In this document: in pieces, positions 36,924-47,551 of the stretch
How positions within the stretch are numbered: position 1 is the first letter of the stretch
Layout of the letters: every line of letters starts with the position of its first letter
Source of the DNA: Panicum virgatum
Lineage: Eukaryota; Streptophyta; Magnoliopsida; Poales; Poaceae
DNA: 64,000 nt
Reading direction: 5' to 3'
Assembly: GCF_016808335.1 (NCBI RefSeq)
Contig: NC_053138.1
Span: 58,124,951-58,188,950, forward strand
Translations under genes and position numbers: made by a program
Notes under the pieces: model-generated
Told to the model about the DNA's origin: nothing
Database searches by the model: none
What the model saw: only the letters and a program-made list of their open reading frames with translations

Positions 36924-38827
36924 CTAGGGTGATTTTTTGCAGCAAAAAGTTGAGTAAGGGGTATGCGTTTGGAAAATGGCTTACGAGAACAGATTCAAAA
37001 CCCAAGTAGCATACAGGGTGGTTTAATTTGTAACTTATTTCAAAGTTGAGTAAGGCCGTGCCAGCGTGTGGTTCCACCTAGCTTGTCGCGAAACGAGCGC
37101 GCGGCCGGCCTGGTTCGCCGGGGTGCCGCGCGCCTGCGCATCCGACGAGGCCGTGGTCAGCGCCAGCACGCGTGCTCTGCTCCTGCTGCACTCGCAGCGC
37201 GGCGCGGCAGCATTGAACGAACAGTGTTTGCGAGTTAGCTGACGCATCGTCTAGAATGGCACGTTCGGGCCGGACTGTGTGTACGATAAAAAACAGTGGC
37301 GTGCGTGTGTGTGGTTGAAGGAATAATTTGTATCCCCTCTTCCTAGCTTGTCTATACGAATTAAAAAAGAATAGTAGTCGTGATATCCCTACATAGAAAC
37401 CCCCGGAAAAATGATCGAGGTGGCTGGTTATGGACGATCGACCATCAAATTAAATAAGGAACAAAGCTTAAACGTGAGTGTTTCTTTTTTGAGAGAGAAA
37501 CGAAGCTTGCAAATTGAGCGCGCGCAGCACCCGGCGCGGGGCAAAGCTATTCATCGCGCGCGCTACTGCGTGCGGAGCTATCGCAGAAGGGGGCGTGGCC
37601 GCCCTGTTCATCTTCTGCCTCCAGCGGGGGGGGGGGGGGCGCCCGCCGGCGAGCTAGGGGAGGGGGGAGGGGGTGGCCGGCGAGGGTGGTTGCCCAGAGT
37701 TCTAAATAGCCGGCTATAGCTTCCGCTAAAGACGGCTATAGCCTATAGGAAGGACAACCGCTATGGCATTTAGCCCGCTAAAGCCGGCTATAGCCCGCTA
37801 AATGTCGGCTATAGCCCGCTAAACGCCGTAACGGTGACCTTGCCGCTAAATAACTTAGCCGGCGATTTAAAACCATGGTGGTTGGTGGGGGGGAACGGCC
37901 GCCGGTAAGGTCGCCGGCGGCCGGGGTGGTGGAGGGCGGCGGCGGCCTTAGGATCCGGGATTGCTGGGGGTGGGGCGGCTCTATGGCCACCGGACCTAGA
38001 AAAAAAGATGGGGGAGGAATCGACCCGCGGTGGGCGGTGGTGTGTGGGCGGGGGCGAGGCGGCTCGGCGGAGCGCTGCCGGCCGGGGTGGTGGGCGCCAG
38101 CGGCCGGGCCAGGTCCCGAGCGGGGGCGTGGCGCCGGGGAAGGGCGGAGATGCGACCTCGGTTAGCGACGGCGGCGGTGAAAGACGGCGGCAGAGGCCGT
38201 CGGAGCCGGAGGAGGCGGTCGACGGCGGAGGCGCTCGGCCTATTCGATTGGATGAAATCCATTCGCGCGCGACGCTTGTGCTACATGTCGGCGGAGATGG
38301 CACGCCGCGCGTGGGATGGAAATGGAAAGGTGGGGGGGTTCGTGGGCGTCGGGAGAGGCTTTCGCATGCGGGTCCGCCGACTAGTTGCGGTATATTATAT
38401 CATCATTACATAATTAATGTAGCACAAGCGTCGCGGCGTCGTGGCATATCCAATCCAGACTCTCTTTGCCTCGATCACGCCGGCCACATGGTCACATGGA
38501 TGGGGCTAGCCCAGGCCACGCGCCCCCGGCCGGCTTCGGTCCGACGTCATCGTGAGAGAAGCACAGCCCGCGTCAACCCCCTCCCCAAGAAGAATGATCC
38601 GATCCGCGAGCGGGGCCCACCTGCGACCCCTGTCTCCCCTCCTCTTCCACGCCACTATCCTCTCCACGCTGACGCGTGGGCCACACGAGTGCCAACGTGG
38701 TTTTGAATGATCTATGTTTTAACTAAATACTATACGTAAACCTATTTCCATGATCACTTCTAAGCTAGCTAGATGCATGGATCTTTTTTTTTGAAATAGC
38801 GTCAATATGCACGCATGGTTTAATTAA
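36922..38827. other. GC-rich region without a supported gene
   Basis: 37080-37240 and 37500-38700 are GC-rich and CpG-dense with overlapping open frames on both strands, none with a domain or start context I trust. The frame at 38008-38706 is open by composition. A G-run lies near 37625-37638. Confidence 0.35.
37715..37870. repeat. Tandem 'agccggctatagcccgctaaa' repeat
   Basis: GGCTATAGCCCGCTAAA occurs repeatedly (near 37789 and 37808) with diverged copies on either side, starting TTCTAAATAGCCGGCTATAG and ending TTAGCCGGCGATTTAAAACC; the ends are roughly complementary. It is probably a small non-autonomous DNA transposon related to that at 14200-14710. Confidence 0.55.
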
Positions 38828-38850
38828 CTAGTAGTGCCCATGTGCCATGT
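38828..38850 (-). other. Possible Helitron 3' end
   Basis: Read on the minus strand, the sequence is CATGGGCACTACTAG followed by T, close to the 3' end of the Helitron at 7765 (GTGCACCCTACTAG, T). The hairpin is weak. If real, an element runs from here to the right and would carry the eIF3e fragment in the same orientation; its 5' end was not found. Between 38850 and 40540 nothing else is recognised. Confidence 0.35.
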
Positions 38851-40539
38851 TTTAAAATCAAGAAATTTCTAGCATAGATCCACATACGGCATGTACATAT
38901 TTTAAAAAATTCAGAAAATAACCACTTTATATTTAAAGCATGAATTGATATGTGACAATTATATAAACAACCTAGGAAACAAGATATTTAGATTAATTAA
39001 CCAACAATTTAGCTTAAATCATAATCCATACCATAATTATTTTCATCCACACATTGTATTATATGTATCTTTAATAAGGTTGTGTGTTGTGTCTATCCAA
39101 CAAATCCACGCACATAACAATCAACAAACGTTTAAGGGACAGAGAAGAGGAACCTTGTTCAACTTGGTTCCTTCTTTGGGATAAGAAAATGTGTGTACAA
39201 CTCGATCACCCAAATGAACAATAGACATAACGCCACCCCACGTTGTCCTCATCCCTCAAGCACATCACAGCTTGGCATCGGTCTCCTGCAGAGTGGTGTC
39301 GAGGAGAGCCCCACGCTGATGCAGCTCCCCATTAGCTGGACTTTTCTCGTGGTCTCTACCCTCAATTAGGCAGCTACAGAGCCACCTACACCTCCCCCTC
39401 TAGACACCTCTGCAAATGAAGTAGCTAGTGATCGCTCACTCATATTATATATCGCAAGGTGAACCAAACAATTACTGAACTAATTATCAAACTGTCAAAT
39501 AAACACAAAAAAAGAGGTAGATAGCAACTGTAGCTGCTTCTTGCAAAAATTTCGTTAAATTCTACCTTGCAAAGGTGAACCAAACAATTAATGAACTAAT
39601 CAAAACTATTAAATAAACACCAGAAAAGAGGTAGATAGCAACTGCAGTGGCTTCTTACAAAAGTTTTATCAAATTCTACTATGCAAACAAATTGTGATGA
39701 AATTTGAAATAAAAGGAGAAACATAAAACATCTATATCTGAAACAGTAAGCTAAAGGAGCTATATCTGAAACAGTAAACACAATGAGATTTCAGATGTTC
39801 CGTTGCCAAGATATGAGGAAAAATACTTGGGTTGTTTGTATCTACACTTTTCAGGATCAATCCTCGTATATACAAGGGCAGTGGCCAGCAGGATACGCCC
39901 GCCTGAGCGACGACACATGCCAGCATGCATCGTTATGGCGGCAGCGGCGGCGGCACACTGCTCCCGTGTATCTGCAAACAGATTCAGAGTTATCTCAGCA
40001 ACGGTGCCAGTAGCCTCAGTTGTGACAGTTCCATGACATAATCAGTTATGTCATTGGCAATAAAATTTTACTACATGTGGGCTACTGGCCGGGGTATTCA
40101 CTCCAAAATGGGGAAAATGCATACTTCGGTTGAAGAGCTGAAAATTTAAGTAATGAATTTAAAGTAGAAGATAGAGCACTCAGCACAGGTAGCATTCATA
40201 AAGGAAGTGTGTTGTCAAGAACTGAAAAGTGTGACAAAAGCTATAACTTACAGTGGCCCCTCCTAAAAAATTGTAGTTCAACAATGATCACCCATTGAGG
40301 TAATAATCGACAAAGGGGACCAGCATAATAAGTGAAATTGCTTGAATTGGTGCAGTTTTGCTCAGCAGCTCAAACGATCCAATGTTGTACTTCTTCTAAA
40401 AGGAGCCAATGGTCTGGGAAGAGGAAACATATTATCAACACAGTCCATATATAACGGAGCTTTATCAAATAACCAAAATCATTATTGCAGAAAGTAACGC
40501 CCCAACAACAATTATTTTCGAGGCTCAAAAACAATAATT

Positions 40540-40953
40540 CTTTTCGATCATTTTCATGGTTAAAGAAGATAAAGAGACTCCAATGCATCAGCCATATCCT
40601 ATTCTAGAGCTGATTCAGAGGTGATGTGAAGTTCTGCCAAAAAAAAAGTCATATACGATCCAATGTTGACTATATGATGTAACCTAAGAACAGTAGACGC
40701 AAAGGATCAAAAGATGAGAGGAAAACCTTTGAATCGATAATCTCTTTTAAGCGATTAACCTCTTCGAGCGCAGAATCCCAGTTTCGATTCAGAATCTGTG
40801 ATGCCAACATCCCCCATAAAGCTCTCACACTCCTATCGCTATTTGTGGTCAAAACATGATAGTAGTAGAGGTAGGCCGCAGATCAGAATAGGACCCACAC
40901 TCATACTGAAATTTAGAATAATCATATAAGGCTTCGATCTGATCAGGGCCAAT
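40540..40953 (-). pseudogene. Fragment of the eIF3 subunit e gene, two exons
   Basis: On the minus strand, exon 40727-40953 starts after an acceptor (AATGCAG) with IGPDQIEALYDYSKFQYECG, then the frame slips and continues YYYHVLTTNSDRSVRALWGM and NWDSALEEVNRLKEIIDSK up to a donor (AAAG|GTTTTC). The second exon (from 40633) reads NFTSPLNQL, a stop, then NRIWLMHWSLFIFFNHEN. The order matches the middle of eIF3e, a translation initiation factor subunit. The junction SK|NF falls as expected. The frameshift and the TAG in place of a Gln codon make it non-functional. An intron is kept, so it is a copied genomic piece and not a retrocopy. Exons before and after are missing. Confidence 0.8.
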
Positions 40954-41449
40954 CTGCATTGTTGTGAATAAAAAGAGTTTGAGCTCTCACCCTGCAGCAA
41001 CATTGAAACCAAACCAATTGCCTCTCACCCTGCAGCAAACCACCAGCTCACCCTGCAACAACCAAGACCAGCATGTGACATGCGTAAAGTTTAATTGAGC
41101 TCATCTCTTATTTGCATAGGCAATGATTATGAAGAAACAAGGACTTAAATTTCAGGAAAGTCTTATTGACTCATGTCAGGAAAGGAAGGGCGATGCAGTG
41201 TGGTCAAGCAATGCATGGCACAAGAATCCAGTTCCTATCTGATGAGATGCAGCAGGCAAATGATAAATCATTCCAAGTAATTACAATCGGAACCTAAACC
41301 TCTTTAATTACACACTACAAGCATGAGCAAAAACCTGTTGTGTGCTCTAACAGACTCTATTTATTGGCTTGAACAAGATACGTCTTATTTGAAATGAATT
41401 GAATGAATAAGTCAGAAAAGAAGAATCTTTTGGATTCCTGGCATTCTAG

Positions 41450-41680
<231 letters not shown>

Positions 41681-41809
41681 TTGAGTAATATTTCTTTTTT
41701 GATTGACCTCCTCTCTTCTCTGGTCTGGAGGAGGTCAAATTGGAGTTGCAATTCTACTTTGTTTTTTTTTAAGTTATTTTACTCTGTTTTGACATAAGAT
41801 ATATGGAAT

Positions 41810-41883
41810 CACGCTCTGTAGGATTTGAACCTACGACATCGGGTTTTGGAGACCCGCGTTCTACCAAACTGAACTAAGAGCGC
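41810..41883 (-). tRNA. trnW-CCA: trnW-CCA (nuclear copy of plastid tRNA-Trp)
   Basis: A 74-base cloverleaf: acceptor GCGCTCT pairs with AGAGCGT, the anticodon loop is CTCCAAA (anticodon CCA), and the T arm is GTAGGTTCAAATCCTAC. The D arm has AGTTTGG where I expect AGTTCGG, one possible change since transfer. It follows petG as in plastid DNA. Confidence 0.92.
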
Positions 41884-42014
41884 TTTCAAAACAAAAAGAA
41901 AATCCTTTTCTACTCTTAACGTGTCTCACGTCCGTATAGTATCTACAAATTCAAGTTATACCCACTTTAATCGATCTCCCCGCTACTGCCCATAAAGAAG
42001 CGAGAATTAATAGG

Positions 42015-42088
42015 TAGGGATGACAGGATTTGAACCTGTGACATTTTGTACCCAAAACAAACGCGCTACCAAGCTGCGCTACATCCCT
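42015..42088 (-). tRNA. trnP-UGG: trnP-UGG (nuclear copy of plastid tRNA-Pro)
   Basis: A 74-base cloverleaf: acceptor AGGGATG pairs with CATCCCT, the anticodon loop is TTTGGGT (anticodon TGG), and the T arm is ACAGGTTCAAATCCTGT. It lies between trnW and the start of psaJ, the plastid order. Expression in the nucleus is unlikely to matter. Confidence 0.92.
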
Positions 42089-42929
42089 TTTCCAAATTGT
42101 TGTACAATGCCATTGTACATAATTCCTTTCTTGTTTTCCACATCGTAATTTTCTTCTATTTCTCTATCTATATAGAACTTTCTTGTCATTTCTTGTTTTT
42201 GGTCTCATATAATCAAGGAAGGGTATACATCTAAAATCCAGTCGAATTTCACCTAGAAAAGAAGGATTCCTATTCCTTAGTAATGTATAGGAAGAAGGGG
42301 TCATCTTTTTTAGGGATAGGAAAATATCGTCTATTCTGATTCATTCTATATATATAGAATATTGATTTTGTTTTTTTAGTTAGGAATTTTGCCTAAACAA
42401 AAGAAATACAAAGGATCTTGGGCAAGAGTATCTGATCATATATGTATTCCAATACGGAAGGAGGATTTTCAATGCGGGATGTTGTTTCTAAGCAATGCAG
42501 CATTCAGACCCCCTTCAAATTTTATGATTAACACACACTTGACATATTAAAGATAATCCCGATGCCCAGATTCATTTGGCTAATCATGGTACATTGAAGG
42601 ACCATCCGTCAACAGTAGTTGATGTGTAATGTTACAATAATCAGGCACGAAACAAAATATTGAGAGCTAATGTTTAATAAATTATACCAGCGTATTCACA
42701 TATTCACATACGCCAAACAGTAACGAATCATGGAAGTTAAGGATTCAAAAATTATTGATCAATTTAAAATGCTATATTGCTCATAATATAAGATGATCTG
42801 TTTTTGAATCATTGCCAGGAAAGCTATTAAGAATTCTATAACAGTTACCTCACATTAATTAACTTACATGAGAACCATCTTGCCAGTCTTAGGGAGCTTG
42901 CAGAAGCCCCTGACTCGGTACCATTAGAA

Positions 42930-43735
42930 CCCCTCATTGCGGCCACCTCACCTTTGCATAATTTTTGCATCCTCTGCAGAACCCTAACAGTGGAACAAGA
43001 ATAATCAAAGTCCAGCAATTAAAAGCAATAGAATCAAGTAATAGGAAAAATCTTGTCTGATAATTTTTGTTACGAAACTGACAATGAATGAAGAGAATAT
43101 GCATCAGAAGAAAGTCAACAATCATCCTAAAAAATATTATTGATAGAATCACTAACACTTAGATTTATACACGCTCCACATTTTGCTATGTAACTTCCAT
43201 TACTATAGAATTCCTCAAACCTATCTAGATTAGAAATGAGTGTATCAACCATCCTGCATAAACCTGTCTGCTTTATGGTGGCAACCTTCACACCATTTAC
43301 TTCGCTAGCATAAACCTGTTGTTCATACGAAAACTCTCACTTAGTGTACAGTAATTTAAGTGTTCTCATATTACTATTTGAATACCAATAAGCATTCCTG
43401 CACCATAGAAATATAACAAATTCACAATTATATAGATCACATATATAATATGCTGGCCATGATGCAAAGTAAAAATTTTAAAGGAGCTCACATAAAGAAA
43501 AGTTAGACGATCAAAATTCAATAATATAAAAATGGATAATGGATTAACCTTCTGGGCAAGTGCTCTGATGGGAGCTTTGCAACCTTGTCATGAATACTGA
43601 TGGTCGCCCAGCTAATACACTTTGCGAGCTTACCTCTGTCATCTCTCATATTTTGCAAAAAAAAAAAGATCAACAAGTTGTTATTTTCCCTTACAAGTTT
43701 GCGTCCGCCGCCATCCGTCCCGCCCACCAACCGCC
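42930..43735 (-). CDS. Candidate small spliced gene, unknown product
   Basis: On the minus strand, a short GC-rich first exon begins with an ATG at about 43715 and reads MAADAN up to a donor (AACTT|GTAAGG). The next exon (43549-43635, after GATGACAG) continues in the matching phase as GKLAKCISWATISIHDKVAK and LPSEHLPR to a donor (AGAAG|GTTAAT). A further open stretch (about 43145-43320) reads VYASEVNGVKVATIKQTGLC and RMVDTLISNLDRFEEFYSNG, but its phase does not join the previous exon, so an exon is missing or the gene is broken. A small exon-like piece (SAEDAKIMQR) lies at about 42953-42990 with a donor AAAG|GTGAGG. I do not recognise the family. It could also be a captured fragment. Confidence 0.4.
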
Positions 43736-43833
43736 CTCATAGAACCTCGAATCCCGTCGCCGGAGTTGTTGATTTTATTTTGTTACTTTCTTCTCTTTGT
43801 TGTTACTAGCCATCTACTGGTAGAAGTAACAGG

Positions 43834-43864
43834 GGGCTTTCGATTTATCCTAAATCGAGAGCCC
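43834..43864. repeat. Short strong hairpin
   Basis: GGGCTTTCGATTTA and TAAATCGAGAGCCC pair over 13 of 14 positions with a 3-base loop. It lies about 400 bases before the start of the chorismate mutase pseudogene. It could be the remnant of a foldback element. Role unknown. Confidence 0.7.
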
Positions 43865-44438
43865 TCTCCGTGTAGCTTTTCCGAAAAAAAATGATCCGTC
43901 TAGCTAATCAGTGAATATGGTTCGTGCCCAGATAAATTAAAATTGTTGCCCAACATTCGTGGACAGAGAGATTGCAATAATTAATAAAAATAAAAAAAGA
44001 AACAAAATGTATGTTGCATGCAGGCGTTTTGGCGTGGGGGAACAACACAGAGCCTGGGGCCAGCTGCACTACCACGGCATTGCTCATCGTTCTCAAATCT
44101 TCTCCCACCTGGCGTGTTAAACCCCCACCCCGCTCCGTCCCGCTCCTCCTCTTCCCCACCGCCCCTGCCCGGCCACCACCTCCGACCTCTCCAACGATTC
44201 CCGCTCAGCCGCTACCTCCGCGATCGCTTCCGTGCCAATGGACCTCGGCGCTATCAAGCCGGCGTGCGCCTGCTGCTCCCTGGTGGAGCACCGCCTTGGG
44301 GGGCTGCGGCCGCGGCTCTCGTTGTCGCTGTGGGTCGGAGTGCCCCGTAATGGCCGCTCCCGCGGTGACGCCCACGCTGCGCGCGCGCCGGCTCCGCTGG
44401 TTCCCGCGGCGGGGTCCAGACCCTCAGGGTAAGACGCG

Positions 44439-44655
44439 CAAGGAATGCTTTGCTTGGGACTTTGGCTGATGTGCGCGCGCTTTAGTTTTCTGCTTGCCAA
44501 GGATTTGAGATCGAGGAATGCTTTGGGACTTTGGCTGATGTGCGGCGCGCGCTTTGGTTTTCTGCTTGCCAAGGGTTTGAGATCGAGGAATGCTTTTGGG
44601 ACTTTGGCTGATGCGCGCGCGCTTTGGTTTTCTGCTTGCCAAGGGTTTGAGATCA
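44439..44655 (+). repeat. Three tandem copies of a 70 bp unit
   Basis: Units starting near 44439, 44513 and 44586 each contain AGGAATGCTTT, GGGACTTTGGCTGATG, a GCGCGC run and TTTTCTGCTTGCCAAGG. It lies in the first intron of the chorismate mutase locus. No coding role is apparent. Confidence 0.9.
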
Positions 44656-44716
44656 TCTTTGGATTGATTTGGTTTAGGGAGGTCCCTCCTCTGGTTTGAT
44701 CGTGATTTCCAGTTGT

Positions 44717-45217
44717 CACTACTGGAAACTGGAATTTCCCTCGGGGTGAACATACCCACAGGGAAATAAAAAAACCGACAGAAAAATAGAAAAATAATTT
44801 TTTTATGTGTACACCGACAGTGAATAACCCTCAGGGATATAGCGACAGGGAAAGAAAAATTTGCCCGTCGGTTTTTTTATTCCTGAGGGTTTTTACAATT
44901 GCCCTGTCGGTGGGCTTCCCTCAGGGAAATTCCAAGCCGCCAGATCTAGTCTTCATTTTCCTGTTGACAAAAACCCATAGGGAAATTATTAGCACACGCA
45001 AGGAAATTCCAAACCACCAGACCTGGCCATTGTTTCCCTGTTGGTCGAAACCCACACAAAAATAAATTGTGCCGACAGGGAAATGTTCTTTCTTTGTCAA
45101 TAAAACTTGACAGGAAACCACATATTTCCCATCAGGCGAATAATTAACAATTGTTCGGACATGATACTTCATTCTCAAGCAACATTAATTCAAATCAAAT
45201 CTGAGCAATTTACAGAA

Positions 45218-45297
<80 letters not shown>

Positions 45298-45449
45298 AAA
45301 TGTTTGGTAACAATACAATTCGTAAGGATTTCCAAATGCAGCAAGTAAACTTTCACCTTATATATATAACATGTTTCGTTATCAGATTCTTCTTACCGAA
45401 TCGTTCTAACAAATAATAATGGAGTATTTTCTCTTGTTTTCCAGTAGCA
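44717..45449. mobile_element. Short CACTA-like element (733 bp) with TGT target duplication
   Basis: It starts CACTACTGGAAACTGG and ends TTTTCCAGTAGCA, giving inverted ends with two changed terminal bases. TGT is present at 44714-44716 and 45450-45452. Motifs like CCGACAGGG, CCCTGTCGG and CCCTCAGGG recur many times in the first 430 bases, in the manner of CACTA sub-terminal repeats. It contains a long (TA)n tract and no gene. The right end also resembles a splice acceptor, so the limit is less sure. Confidence 0.65.
45218..45294. repeat. (TA)n microsatellite
   Basis: About 77 bases of TA repeats with two TG interruptions, inside the CACTA-like element. Confidence 0.97.
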
Positions 45450-46872
45450 TGTGGGGGACGGGCTTCTCCTCCAACCGTGACACTTGCCGCCCCCACCATC
45501 TGCTCGTCGGGGCCTTCTTCAACTCGTCGGGGTAAGAAAACTTTCACCCTGTTCGGATGGCCATTAAGCGCTCGGCTTCTCGGAGTCTGAATGTTTCGCT
45601 TGCTACTCGGAGTCTGAATGGAGATATCACTTGCTACTCATCGGGGCTTGTGGTCGATCGCTTGCCATTGGGTGGAGAGCAGCACTCGTTGCCGTGGTTT
45701 TTTTTTTTGAGGGGTAGATTTATATCTAGCTAGGAGTATTTCCTTGATCGCTTTGCCAGTCCCAATCGTTGCATTGGAAGAGCTGCGGGCCGCGATAGGT
45801 GTTGGACTGTTAGATTTGTGGGCCAGAGGAGAGAACAAGGGAAAGGAAGGTCCGGCCCAGCCTATTTCAGCATAACCGGAAAAAGAAAAGCAGCAGCTCC
45901 GCAGACACGCCGCCACAATCCCGCCGCCGGCAACGGCTAATACCACCACCCCGAACTACTACTTCCCATGTCCCGCCATTTCTTAACCAAGAGTCCAAGA
46001 CTTCAGAACTCTTCGATCCTTCATGCTCTGCAACCTCTGACGGCGGCGGCACCCGTCGCTCGGCATCTGTGACTTGGCTGCACCCGCGCCCGCCACCTGT
46101 TTGCTGTTTTGCTTCAATCTGTTACGCTCCCAGATTAGTTCCTGCCACATGTCTCTCTTTGCATTTTTGCCTTTATTTTTTTCTTCTAATGCTGTACTTT
46201 TTTGTGTCTAAAACTGACATTTATGTTCTGCTGCCTAAGTCTTCAGACGACGATGCAATGAACTTGGAGTTCATTAGAGAATCTTTAATGACACAGGATA
46301 ATAGGATCTTCTACAGCTTACTGGAGAGATCTGAGTTACCAATGAACCTTGAAACATACAGTAAGGAGTCTTGCGAGGTCCCTGGTTTCAATGGAAGCCT
46401 GATGGACTTCATCATGCAGGAGACTGAAAAAGCACATGCAAGGGTAAGTCAGCAATCGATTTGTTACTTCGTTCAGTAGTATAATGGTCAGAAGCTAATT
46501 TGAGTACCTCATATTGTAACTATGTAGGCTGGAAGGTATAAGAGGCATGGAGAGTTGCTCTTTTTCAGCCAAGTGGTGCTGGAGCCTGTACTCCCAAGGT
46601 TTTAGTCCTCCGATGTGAGTATACCATCTTTCCATATACCTATACTCCCATCTTGATGGATATCCAGTAACACTTAATCGTCGGTATGTGATAATGCATT
46701 GCCACATGCTATATCCCATTTGAATTTTTGAAGTGTCCTTTTCCATTGGGATGGGGTTCATTAAAGAAGAATCAGATAACAGAAGTGACCCGCAAAGTAA
46801 ATTTAGGAAGGATTTGATGTTTGTTATACTATATTAGAAAGATAGCCATCCAACGCGAAGCATCTGTAATAC

Positions 46873-47270
46873 TCTGTCATCACTACATTCTGATATCTGG
46901 ATTTGTTCTGGTTTTACCTTTTTCCTCCATAATATCAAGTCTAATCCACCGGTGACTCCAGCAAACATCATAACATGATCCATGATAAGGAAATTATCTT
47001 TTTGGTCAGGTTCTGCACTCTTTTGCTGGGACTATAAATTTCAACAAAGTTACATGGGACATATACTTAATGAAACTCTGTCATCACTACATTCTGATAT
47101 CTGGATTCATTCTGGTTTTACCTTTTTCCTTGATAATATCAAGTCTAATCCACCAGTGACTCCAGCAAACATCATAACATGATCCATGATAAGGAAATTA
47201 TCTTTTTGGTCAGGTTCTACACTCTTTTGCTGGGACTATAAATTTCAACAAAGTTATATGGGAGACATAT
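46873..47270 (+). repeat. 204 bp tandem duplication covering an intron-exon junction
   Basis: The phrase TCTGTCATCACTACATTCTG occurs at 46873 and 47077, and the following 190 bases match with few changes, ending with the start of a chorismate mutase exon (GTTCTGCACTC at 47010 and GTTCTACACTC at 47214). Both copies keep the acceptor TTGGTCAG. Copy 2 has two extra bases in the codons after TGG, and is followed by the TRIM. Confidence 0.92.
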
Positions 47271-47551
47271 TGTTGGAATATAAGTGAATTGCCCACCTCT
47301 CCCCATCAGCTTAAGCTTTTGGGTTGAACTGGTCGGTGCATGCAACTCAATATGGTATCAAAGCCAGAGGTCTCGAGTTCGAATCCTGGTTAGCGCGATT
47401 AAATAAAATAATTGCTGCTCGCTCCTATTCCACGTCTGAGGCCTGAGGGAGCCTCCACGTGAGGGGGAGTGTTGGAATATAAGTGAATTGCCCACCTCTC
47501 CCCATCAGCTTAAGCTTTTGGGTTGAACTGGTCGGTGCATGCAACTCAATA
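47271..47551 (+). mobile_element. TRIM retrotransposon, 281 bp, complete with target duplication
   Basis: Two identical-looking 82 bp LTRs (47271-47352 and 47470-47551) start TGTTGGAATATAAGTG and end CATGCAACTCAATA. A primer binding site for initiator tRNA-Met follows the first LTR at once (TGGTATCAAAGCC, 47353), and a polypurine tract (GAGGGGGAG) precedes the second. The 5 bp duplication CATAT lies at 47266-47270 and 47552-47556. There is no coding sequence. LTRs normally end in CA; here both end in ATA. It lies inside a chorismate mutase exon. Confidence 0.93.

Noticed and set aside
38008..38706. Open frame of 232 codons on the plus strand
   Set aside because: Compositional artefact in GC-rich DNA: low-complexity Gly/Arg content, several frames open at once, no domain or splice support.
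45443..45531. Possible second exon of the chorismate mutase gene after TTTTCCAG
   Set aside because: The acceptor coincides with the right end of a CACTA-like element with a TGT duplication, and the frame does not join to the next recognisable exon.
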